Part shown: in pieces, positions 38,301 through 50,300 of the stretch
Layout: every line of letters starts with the position of its first letter
Numbering within the stretch: position 1 is the stretch's first letter
Source of the DNA: Sanderia malayensis
Lineage: Eukaryota > Cnidaria > Scyphozoa > Semaeostomeae > Pelagiidae
Direction: 5' to 3'
Length of the DNA: 64,000 nucleotides
NCBI GenBank assembly: GCA_013076295.1
Contig: RQOL01000531.1
Location: forward strand, 2,480,001-2,544,000
Position numbers and translations under genes: made by a program
The notes under the pieces: model-generated
Seen by the model: only the letters and a program-made list of their open reading frames with translations
What the model was told of the DNA's origin: nothing
The model's database searches: none

Positions 38301-41300
38301 TTTACTATCTTTTTCTTTTTCTTCCTTTCCATCTCCATCTCCCTCTTCTTCTTTATCTTTTTGTTCTTCTTCTTCTTGTACTACAAAGCCATTCTTTTTG
38401 TCTGGATTTAGGCCAGATCAGCAAGTGAAACGGGTAAGGCCCAAATGAAGAGAGCCTCTCTTGTAAAGGCCGGCCTAGCCTTGTCATCAGATGCGTTCGG
38501 TCTTGTAATAGATGGCGAGTCATTCATTCAAGCCACCAGGCAAAGCTCTACCAAACCAGAGCACTATGCAGAAAGGGCTACAAAGTATAAAAAGAGCATG
38601 GCCAAAGCAGCCGGGCATTTGAAACGACTTGGCAGTGAGAATGATAGAGAGCGGTTTGTTGTGATTTTATCTCTGCTACTTCACTTGTACAAAGCATAGT
38701 ATAAGTTTTAGCAACAGATGCTAAATTACTGCTTCATACTGCTAGGAACTACTGGTATATTTGCAACGTAAATACAATGGCATTATGCAACGGTTGTCGC
38801 AATTTCGAGTTTGTGTTTTTTAGGCATTTTACGCCAGAACTGTGTGTATTTTAGGGTGCAGATTTGGGCCGATCTTGTCAAGACTGCTCGGAAACAAAAC
38901 GTTTGGGATGTTGTAAGAGTGGCTGGCAAGTTTTGTCTTTTGTACGACGACGGACGGTGGGATCGTAGCTGTTCAAGGGAATCAAGTCCCAAAGTTGAAA
39001 ACAAGCCATCGGGCCTAAACAACAGTGGTCAAAGCCTTGATCATGGACAGAATGGTGTTGAAAAACAACGTAAATCGGTTGATGAGGATAAAGATATGAT
39101 GCGAATTATTGCCGAAATACATTTCATTTACGCAGAGGTACGTGGAGTTGGTCTGGCCTTTTATTATTCTTTTTCTGTTCTATTATTTCTCGAGTCCAAA
39201 TTTCATGTCAGTTCTTGCATGAATTTCAACACTGGCTTTGAAAAAGCGGCTTCTTGCAGCTAACATTGTAACCGGGTCTATATTACCTCATATAACATGC
39301 AGTTGTATGCTTTGAGAATTCAGCGCCCATTAGAAAACGGAAGCAATGCGAACGAGGTTGTTTGAGTTAACGAGGTTTGAAGTCAATTTAGTTTAGTAAT
39401 AGTAACAAACGTTTTTGCTTATGCGTCGAAGTGTCACTTTATGGAAACTCAATTGTGTAAATACATCTGGGTATTCCAAATTGGCAATTTTAAGTTTATG
39501 ACAAGTGTCGTGCTAGCGCCGTGCTGGAGTAAAATCCCTGTACTCCTAGCACGATGCCAGAACAACGTTTGTAGTAAGACCTGTAGTATGCCTTCTATGC
39601 CCAATTATTGAATATTTTTTTGTTTGTTTTCAGGCTCTAATCCAGCTTCTTCAAACAGAAGGTGTTAAGTTGCTCGAAGGTCCGATCGCAGTTGAGGATA
39701 CTTCTGCAAAACCGAAAAGTCGCGAAGGAAAGCTGATTAAGTTGGAAGACACCCAAGAATGGAAAACGTATTGGTATGTTTTTCAATTTCATTTGCTGTT
39801 CTGCTTCATAATTCATCTTTATCTTTTGCATTTTGCCTCTGGACCAATTTTTGCCTCTGGTACCAATTTCCTTGTACCCTATCAAGATCCGGCTCGTCAA
39901 ATCTCATTTCTAGTTATAAATGATTATTATAGATTTTTACTTTACTATATACCCCTGTGTTGAGTTGTTAATTTTTTCAGTGACTGGATCGATTCGTTAT
40001 CACAAGATGCCATCAAAGGATTCCAACGTGGTGCAAAGATTGGACTGGACATTCGTGCGCCGTGGGTCGTATGCAATGCCGGGATATACCTTTGGAACTT
40101 CTTGAATCATATCCTAGAGGCTGGGGATTTTATGAAAATCGTTTCCATCTTCCTGCCAGTTTATGAATCCATGAAAACCGTTGGTTTCACCGGGTAAGTG
40201 CAAGGAAACCATAAAATATTTGATCAATATCGATTCTTATTTTCGAAGTTTAGGCTTCTTTTTCTTTATTTCTATATTTTTCTCACCCAATTCTGTGTCT
40301 TCTTTTCCATCTTTTTTCTTGAGCTTAGGTAATTAATTTAGGACATTTGACCACCTTACATTTTCCTCTGAGTAGATGGAAGTTCCTCCTGAATACTGTT
40401 CAATTACTCGATACATCTAAATTTTAACTATTTGTCCTGTTTTAAGATGCATAGTTTAAATGTAAGCTTCGTTAGCTTGAGCAAGTTTCGCCTTCGCTGA
40501 ATGCTCAACGCACCCATGCCTCAACTCTAATGTATCTACATTTTTAAACGCTATTTCTTTTTATATTATTATGTCAGTTAAATATTTACCAAAATGCATT
40601 AATCTTAAGCTGTTCTTTTTTATTCCTTCCCAACAGGGAGGCATTGATATTATGTGAGATTAGCCACGCACTGGCTCGAGGCTACATGCAGAATCACGTG
40701 CCAACCTCGTTTTCACCAGCCCCTCTCGTAGCCGCCACAGAGAAAGACAAAAAGCCGAAACCAGGGAAGCAAAGTACCAGTGCATCGCCTGCCTTTATGA
40801 AGAGCCGATCTTTTGCTGGAGTCACTGAGCCCGAGGCTTTGAATGACCTGAAGCTGGCACTGGAGGTAGGTGTAGAAGGCATCTAGTAGCAACTCTTTCG
40901 CAGATACCTTTTATAGATACCTACTACCAATGAGTTTGCATATTGTTTCTAACTGCAGATTTTGGACCACGCTCTGAATGTGACAAATGGAACCGAGCTG
41001 CGTAACATGGTACCAATTTCAATTCGCCATCCACTCATCAAGTCATGGGTCTTGTGCAAGGTGCTAAGTGGACAACAACTGCCTAAAAACCTTTCTTATG
41101 ATGAAGAGGTACGGGTTTCGTATCTTCTGTTAGAATATTTCATCAGTAACAGTTCTATAAAGATTAACTTTATGTTTCAGCCAGTAGGTTTTCCAGCTAC
41201 TGCAATCTAAACCTTTGCAGTTGTGCTGCGTATCACCAATGTTGTTGTTGTTGTTTTATTATAGATACCAAACAGCCAAGGACCAATGAATAAATGTCTT

Positions 41301-44300
41301 TGCGCATTGGAAGCTCTCTCACTTCAGATTTTCTCTGGATCTGAAGTTGCAAATTGTCCTGGCCTGACCGAGGTATGATTTACTTATCAGCCAATCATTT
41401 TACTTCTCTTCGCCCGAGTATAATCACCTCTTAACACGATCACCCTGATCTGCTTTACATTAATGCTATACCTCGGAGGCTGCCTCAGCTCAGCCTCTGA
41501 GGTAGAACCAGGCCTGTTTGTATAAACAGGTCTGTTCGAGATCTCATGCTGAGATCTTTCTCTACGACACTCTATGAAGTAGCAGGTTTACGTCCTATTT
41601 TCCATTCACTTTAGTCAAGCAAAGTTACTTTATAGTTCTAATCGCGAGCTGCACTACAAAGGTAGTGTGATCTGTTTCCTAACGTGAATGACTTTTCTTT
41701 CCCTAAAAGTAACTCGTAACGTCATGTAGATTGTGTTTTTACACATGAATTGACTCTCCTTTTTTGATTTGCATTCTGTTCCAAAGTATTTCTGTTTTGC
41801 CAGACCATCAAACTTGCTGAAGGCTGCCAATGGACTGATCGTCTGACAGAGATTGAAACGTGGACTCGTCTAGCCTCGCTTGCATTCACTTCTTTGAATC
41901 ACGAGGCTGTTCTTCTCTGCTGTGATCGGGCACTTGAGCTGGGCAAACGTCGGAAATTCAAGAGATTCGACAAGTTGAACGAGTACGTAAACCGTTTCAA
42001 AAATTACATTAGCGAGTATGAATGCTGTCGAATAATTATCTGGGTTGTTTTTCAAGCTCTGGGTTAACATACACATAAGCGCCGGTGGCGTTAAATCGAT
42101 GATTCTTCAAGGATGAATTGTCAGTTTTAGGACCTCTTTCTTTCCGTAGCACCATGAAGCACAAATATAAAGTCGAGCAAGAGATGCTGTACTATTCCTG
42201 TGTTTTGATGGGTCAGAGTTTGGTGAAGAACATGCATGGAAGAAACGAATTGCGAACCAAAGCAATGACATATTTTGTTGACGCTTGCAAGTAAGTCAAT
42301 GAATTTTAATCGCATACAGGTTTCTCTCTAAGGATTTTCAAACGAATCAAAGCACCAGTGTTGAAAACGAATCTCTTCTTCGGAGAGTATTTGTCTGAAT
42401 CAGTGTGCTTGGTGCTTACTTATGTTGCTATAGAGCATCGTTTACACTACTCGTGAATAACCTGTTGGAAATTCTGATATGTTTAAGGTTTGCAACACTG
42501 GCACAGAATTATGCGCTGGCTATGACTGCAGCTCGCCATTATTGGAATACCGGGCAGCCGTCAATATCTTCGCAAATCGAAAGAAAACTACTCAAAGATC
42601 CATTGAAAGTTTTACTTAAATGCCTAGCTGATGCTTCCAAGTATTCAGACCTGAAGGAGGTAAAGTTGTATAGTCGTATCACTGGTTAACTTACGAGCAT
42701 TTATCCATAATGCTGTCGAAACTGTAAAACATCAATAAGAAAAGCTTTTGCGGGTCTTACATGAAGTATCATACCCACCCTCTTTGCCTAAGTGCTTTGT
42801 GATGACGTATTTATTTTCACTTGCCAAGGTCACTGAGAAGGATGACAACGAGAAGGAAGACAAGGCAGAAAGCAAGGCGGATAAGAAATCAGCCCTCAGG
42901 AAATCGCCCCCCAAGGGAGGGAAACAGAGTTCTGCAAAGCAGGCAAAACAGCCTGCAAAGAACAGCAAGCCACCTGGGCAGAGCCCTTCGCGAGTGAAAA
43001 TTAACACAGTAGTAGAATCAACGGATGCTTCGGTCGACACTCCTACTGCGCAATCTCAGATGGATGCTGATCTTAGTCTACGTGCTGCTTTGTATGCAGT
43101 GTTATTTCAAGCATGCGTCGATATGGTATGTTGATCTGTCATTCATCAGAATCAGAGAGGTATTGCATGGTTTAATCTCGAAAATAACGAACCACGCATA
43201 TATATATTTATAATGAACCATCCGTTATAGCGAACTAAACACTTTGTCTTTTGGACGAATTCATGATAGCTACGATTTAGCCCCAGCTGAAAGAATTCTC
43301 TAAGTATTTTGTGCTTCTTAAGGATTCGCTATATTTGGAATGTTTGTCATCGAGTTAACCAGTGCGTAATTGTTATGTATCACACGCAGGGTGAATGGAA
43401 AGAAGGCCTTAGTGCAATGGATGAAGCCATAAGAGTTATGCCTAGGACACGGCACAGAATGTATGTACAGTTGTCTTACCACAAGTATCATGTGCATTCT
43501 ACTTCTTAATAACTATTTGAAATTCTGTTTATTGAATTGATTTTACTTGAATGTAAATCTGCTCTTTTAGGCTACTTTTCAAACACCGAGTGATTGTCAA
43601 TGCCAGGCTTGGCAAGCCAGTTCAGTTTGACATGGGTAAATTCAAGGTATGTAGCAAAAATGAAAGATATAATTTGTATTTAATTAATTAATTAATAATT
43701 AATAGTTAATTATAAGTAGCTATTTAATAGATGAATGTAAAGTGCTTTAATTGATCTGATATTTTTTAGTGATGCATGTATCGCCTTTTCTTTAGCTTTA
43801 ACAGGGAAGCATTTTGTATTCCTTGTTCCATGTTCCGCATTCTATAGTTCATTTTCTACGTTCCACATTCCATTCCCTGTTCCATGTTCCGTATTTTACA
43901 TTTCATTTTCCATATTCTGTTTTAGTTGCATTTATCATGCTCCATGCTCCTCAATCCATATCTCAGATTCCAAATTTCACGTTCTATAATGCATCCATAA
44001 TGTGTTAGCCATGATCATATTCAATGCCATTTCGTCTTAGGATGCTAATGAATCTTTGCTATCTTCGATGTGGCGCAGAGTTGCAAGGAACTCCAGAGAT
44101 CCCCGCGACCAATTGATTGCTTATCAAAATGCCATCGAATGCCTGCAGGTATTTTCCGTTGTCGCAAGTTTCTAACGTTACCAGCGATAAGTGATTTTTA
44201 TACTTGAGTCAATTTTTAACGTCATGTCTTTAATTGCTTTCTATAGTCCTTTATTTTATTTTACAAAAAATAGATTTTTAATACTATTTATTTTTTTATT

Positions 44301-47300
44301 TCACTCCTGTTTTTCACCATTTTGCTTCTTTTCTTTGCCTTCTTTGCTTCTTTATTTTATTATCGCCAAGTTTTCTTTCGCAGTGTCTTTTTTTGCTCTA
44401 ATACTATATTTTTATACAGTTTATTAATAAATTTTCGAGTTTTGTTTTGGGTTTGCATTTTTAATTTTTAATTTTCCAGTTGGAAGATAGTGACTGGCAA
44501 AAAGTTGATTACTTGGCTGAGTTTGGTGAATGGTTGTTTGTTAATGAATTTCCAATCAGCGATTGTTTGGATCAGGTAAATAATTAGATCCACAAGCACC
44601 ACACCACAAACATACTATACTACTACTCATTGCACATTTTCATGGCTGCAATCGCATAGAGCTTCATTTTTATTGACATTTGATTGATTATGAATATAAA
44701 ATAGAATTTCTTTACCTTGTATTTCAGTTTGACTCGGCTATAAACATTGTTTTGGAGAGAATCAAAAGAAAGTATCAATTACGTAAGAAATTTTAGATTG
44801 AATATAGCACTGGCCTCTCTTAATGCTTTGAGATTTATCTCTCCGCATTGCTATCATTGAATCTTTCTTGTATATGCCTTAGAAGGCTCACTTTAATCGT
44901 AAAATACTCTTGCACGTTTGAAGTCTCGTAAATTTCTGGATATACCCATAGATATCTTGAAAGGCTCGCAAATGTATTATAAGTCTCATGTAGTACTGAC
45001 AGGGTCAATCATATCTTAAAATGCTCACTAACGTCTTTTAATACTCATCTACGTCTCAATCCTATGTCTATCTCGTTTTGTTTAAGATAATAACTGAAAC
45101 GGGTCTGTGTAATTTGTCAGTTAATCAAATTTCAATTGTTGTTGTTCTTTTTGTAGCCCCAACCAGTGCGAGGCAGAAGAGCTCAGCTCAACTGGACCAC
45201 GGAAAAATCTCAGATGTGAAATCTCTTCTTGATAATTGTTTTGATATAAGGAGCATCGAAGTGCTTGCCAGACTGCATATCATGGCTGCAGACATCTTGG
45301 AAGGCACCTCACCTAATTCCATCAATTACACCCTCACTGCTGCTTGTTGCATTCAGAAATTATGGCAGGTATGGTTCGAATTTCACGTGCTTGGGTCTTA
45401 TGTATCATGACATTGGACCGAATAAAATTGCATTTTTTTCTCTGTAATAGAATGCCATCAGGAGTGGTGAAAAGGCAGTCAAAGATGGAATGGTACCTGG
45501 AGAACGTCCTTATTCCAAAACCGAAACAAGGAAAAAAGATGTAAGTATATTACTAAAATCCATATTGCCTCAGTTTATGATTCTGTTACTTGTATAATTC
45601 ATGCATTGTTATGTTTGTCATAGGGAGTTATGTGTTTTCTTTCTTCTGTAGACCAGTAAGATTGAAAAACAGGCATCAAAGACCAGTGTGCCATCCAATT
45701 TGGAACAATGGGCCACGTTTACTTTGTCAGATAAGGTTTTATTCGTGTCGTATTTAGTCCTGAAAACAAACAGCTTATTCTTTCACTTGGATTACGTTTC
45801 ATGCAGTACTAATCACATGCATGTTATTCACATTTTGTTTTAGCTACGAGAGCATTTCCAAAACGATGCCTATGGATATTTCATCAGCAAAAAAACTATT
45901 ACAAAGCCGGTATGTAGCTAACTATTTTGGTTAGTGCAATATAGCTGTTAAAAATATAGGTGACAATTGTATATTGTATTTGAACAATAATGTTGCATGC
46001 AAAATTCACATGTTATTCGCATTTTGATTCTTGTTTAATTATTCACTCGTACCGCAGAGAATCGCAAGAACAAGCCATTGCGTTATGCTTTGAATCATCA
46101 TCATCATCATAATAATATTCATCACAATCATAATTTACAACATAGTCATCTTCATCATCATCATAATTTACAACATAATTGTTAGGTAAATTACGTAAAT
46201 ATATCAATGATGTTATACATAAATTAAAAACAGTTAATTACGATATTGTGGGCGGTGTAGGAAACGCATTTGCAAGGAACCAAGTGCGAGCGGAGGGGCA
46301 GGGACGCTGTCCCTGACTCGGAATTTACGGACGCTGTCCGTTTTGTTTTGACATATTTTGCGATGGGGTACGCGAGGCCCCTGGCTTTTTATAAGGTACG
46401 CGAGGCCTTGCCATTAATTTGTACGGGGTACGCGAGGCCCCGATTCGAAACCATAACGAGGTACGCGAGGCCCCGTTGAGCCTAATACTTTACTGATTTG
46501 TATCAGTATAGGTTATTGATGTGCTATTCCGAGTTTTTGTGATATGAAGTGTTTGCACTTTTGCCAGTTCCTGCAAAGTTTGGCGTCTCAGATGCATTGC
46601 GACTTTCAATTAATCAGGTGGTTCGTGAGAGGTAGCTCGTAGAACCTTGGATATGCCTCTATCGGTGGATAGGGAGGTGGGCGGGTAAATTTTTGTTTCC
46701 TTGATTTGCTTGGCAACTATGTATATGTTGCTTTGTTTGTAAATTGTTGCCCTTTGAGGGCTTTGCATTGTCTTATAAAGGGAGTATTTTGCGTGGTGAT
46801 TCGCTTAATTTGATTGGCTTGTCGCTGGTTAGCTTGCTGTGTTGGGAGCTCTGATTGGTTTATTGTGCTTGTCACTTTCATCAAGCTGAGATTAGATACA
46901 GGCAGCATCGCTATGCGTGATATTTTCGATTGGTGCCAGATTAAAATACCTTGCCTGTGTCAAGTAATCAACGCACCCTTGGTGCGGCCCTGTTAATTTT
47001 GGTTGTTGATTAGCATCAAAAAAGAGTCACGCAATATGAGAAATCCGTGCCTAATTAACTAAAGTTAATAAATTTCATGTATTAACTAACATTTAATTAT
47101 TCACTCGTACCGCAGAGAATCGCAAGAACAAGCCATTGCGTTATGCTTTGAATCATCATCATCATCATAATAATATTCATCACAATCATAATTTACAACA
47201 TAGTCATCTTCATCATCATCATGATTTACAACATAATTGTTAGGTAAATTACGTAAATATATCAATGATGTTATACATAAATTAAAAACAGTTAATTACG

Positions 47301-50300
47301 ATATTGTGGGCGGTGTAGGAAACGCATTTGCAAGGAACCAAGTGCGAGCGGAGGGGCAGGGACGCTGTCCCTGACTCGGAATTTACGGACGCTGTCCGTT
47401 TTGTTTTGACATATTTTGCGATGGGGTACGCGAGGCCCCTGGCTTTTTATAAGGTACGCGAGGCCTTGCCATTAATTTGTACGGGGTACGCGAGGCCCCG
47501 ATTCGAAACCATAACGAGGTACGCGAGGCCCCGTTGAGCCTAATACTTTACTGATTTGTATCAGTATAGGTTATTGATGTGCTATTCCGAGTTTTTGTGA
47601 TATGAAGTGTTTGCACTTTTGCCCACAAATTGCGTCCAGCGATTGCCCATAAAAACGAGTTTTTTTTTTTTGATAGCATTATGAATAGTGTCGCAAATTG
47701 TTTGTCGTATGCGTGTTAATGTAAGCAACGTAGAATGCTAATTGAAATATATAAGAGAAACTATAATTCAGGAACCAGTAAGTTGTTTGGACGCAGCGTG
47801 TAGCTGCAAAATCGGAAGCTCGATGTAACGCTTGAAGCAGTCTGATGACCACCTACCCAGAGTCTGGATAAGCCAGTGGGGCATGTTGGCCGCAGCGGCA
47901 GCCGTCGCAGCCCCCCGTCTGAAGCTGTGACTAGCAAACTCGTCAGGGGGTAGGCCCAGCTGCTTTGAAAGGGACCTAAGTTCAGCTGTAAATCGGTTTC
48001 GAGTTAGGGGTTGCCCGGACCTGAAAATGAAAAGTGGGCCGCCAGGGGGTGGGGAGCGGGACAAGAGGTATGCTTGAAGCGAGCGCACAGCACAGACAGT
48101 GGAGTTGGTTAGTCCTATATGGATGTACAATCCTTTTTTAAACGGGTCTGTTTTAGACCGTTTTACAAACAGTGAAAGACTCTGGGCGGTGTGCAAGTCC
48201 GGATAAAACGAAACATCGGAAACAGAAAGATGCACGTCGGGATTAAAGTCTCTGTCGCACGTGAATTCACTAATTCTAAGAAACCCTAGGAATGCTGTGC
48301 AAAATGAGGCCCATATCATTTTGTTATCAAAATCACGTGCAGTGTCCGGCTGAAGCAGCCTGTAAAATCTTTGGAGATGTGAAAGTGATATGGGTCTGCG
48401 AATGCGTGTGTGAGATCCCTTGAAACGTTTTATGCCTCGAAGAATATATTGAAGTTGACAGAAGTCTTTCAAATTACAAGTAAAACCGTGTTGTAAATGG
48501 AAGTCTCTCACTGCCGCCAGATACATAGTTATTGTGTCATGTGAGACGGTTTGGGCCATGTGAGTAGCAAAATAACATAAAGTGATTTCGTCGGCGGGCA
48601 GAATACCTTGAAATTCGTGAACTTTGAATGCGTAGCAAAAATTAAGAAACTGTTTGACCCCCGAGCGGTATGAGTCTTGTGTATTTTGGGCGAGTGAAAA
48701 TACTTGAAAATGGTGTAACAAAGGCGTTAAAGGTGCGAAATTTCCTCCGGGAGTTATTGAGGCAGGGGGTCGGGCCATGGAGCCAATTGTCGGAAACAAG
48801 CGACCGGGAAACGTGATAGAGAATCAGCTATTTCGCTTTTGCTCCCGGGACGTGTTTAGCAAAAAATAGAAATTATATTGCATAGTGAGAAGCGTTAGGT
48901 GATGGGCCAGAGCCATCACTTTGGGGAAGGGGGACGTTTTGAGTTGATGATATAAACAACAGACTCGTTTCGGAGAACGTCTGGGTGTTCTAGGACCGTT
49001 GTAGCCAATGCAGACAAAACGATCAGGATAGGTGTCCAAAGTGAGTTCTAGATTAACAACATTAATTCTACTCAACGGCTTTAAAATACTAGATAAGGAA
49101 TTATGAACGTTGTCCAGAACCGGGGTTGATGGCGAGGGTGCATCTGTTTCCAGCATACTGTCCCCCACAGCCCGGTCTGTTGCATACATGTTTAAATCGG
49201 CAGGTAGCCTCGTTACAAAATCGTTCGATATTAAAATACGATCCTCTTGATCTTGTGGGCCGGCTGTAAACGTCATCAACCAGAGTTGTTGGTCGATCCT
49301 TCCCCAGTCCATCGTTCTTAACAATCTTCAATTCGTTATCATATCATCCCCCATTCAAATGGAAAACTTTTGTGATGCCGGGGGAGATAATTTCTGGAGG
49401 TTCTCAGTGACTAATTTTCATAATTCAAAAAACTCACCGCTCTGGATTTGTCTGACGAGGCTGCTGGAAATCTCCGGCAAGAAGGCATTGATTGTCTGCG
49501 TGGCAGGCATCGGTGGGGCTGGACAGCTTGTAGGATCCGACATTGCTAGTGAAACTGGCTGCGGCGTACTGGCTGGTCTATCCGTCTGTATAGTGGCTTG
49601 TTGGCGGTCATCAGTTCGCAGACGATGGTAGCCAGAGAGCCGTCTATTGCAGTGTTGGCTTCGGTTGCAACACTGGGACATGAACTGGCAGTATTCACCG
49701 CCGTAGATGGTCGCGTACTTCTTCCTATGCTTTGTTTAGTTGACTTGCTTTTAGGCGTCTCATCTAGCTTTCGTGCAGATTTTTTAAATTTTTGTTTCCT
49801 TGATTTGCTTGGCAACTATGTATATGTTGCTTTGTTTGTAAATTGTTGCCCTTTGAGGGCTTTGCATTGTCTTATAAAGGGAGTATTTTGCGTGGTGATT
49901 CGCTTAATTTGATTGGCTTGTCGCTGGTTAGCTTGCTGTGTTGGGAGCTCTGATTGGTTTATTGTGCTTGTCACTTTCATCAAGCTGAGATTAGATACAG
50001 GCAGCATCGCTATGCGTGATATTTTCGATTGGTGCCAGATTAAAATACCTTGCCTGTGTCAAGTAATCAACGCACCCTTGGTGCGGCCCTGTTAATTTTG
50101 GTTGTTGATTAGCATCAAAAAAGAGTCACGCAATATGAGAAATCCGTGCCTAATTAACTAAAGTTAATAAATTTCATGTATTAACTAACATTCAATCATA
50201 TGCATATTTATATTGCTTTCTGAGTGCTTATATATAACAATGTTTCAATTTACACATGCTGGTTTATTGTATCTTTCAGGAACTCAGCCTTCATTATCTG

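Larger units (their letters stand above)
46034..50190 (-). mobile_element. DIRS/Ngaro-like tyrosine-recombinase element with split direct repeats, no reverse transcriptase
   Basis: In coding (minus) orientation the order is a1 (50190-49785), gag-like and recombinase ORFs (49784-47624), b1 (47623-47092), a2 (47091-46686), a 120-bp unique segment, then b2 (46565-46034). This a1-ORFs-b1a2-b2 layout is the split-direct-repeat structure of Ngaro/PAT-type retrotransposons. Repeats a are 406 bp and b 532 bp in both copies, and I saw only one difference (46162 region), so insertion is recent. The interior is only 2.16 kb and has room for no RT-RNase H domain. The alternative reading is two head-to-tail insertions of one recombinase element, the first internally deleted. 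The element sits antisense in CFAP46 intron 32. Confidence 0.75.

Noticed and set aside
47768..48799. A phage-type or Crypton integrase, or a host gene.
   Set aside because: The LGRWSSD box and PLTRNRF stretch, the preceding Gag-like segments and the split direct repeats point to a DIRS/Ngaro-type element.
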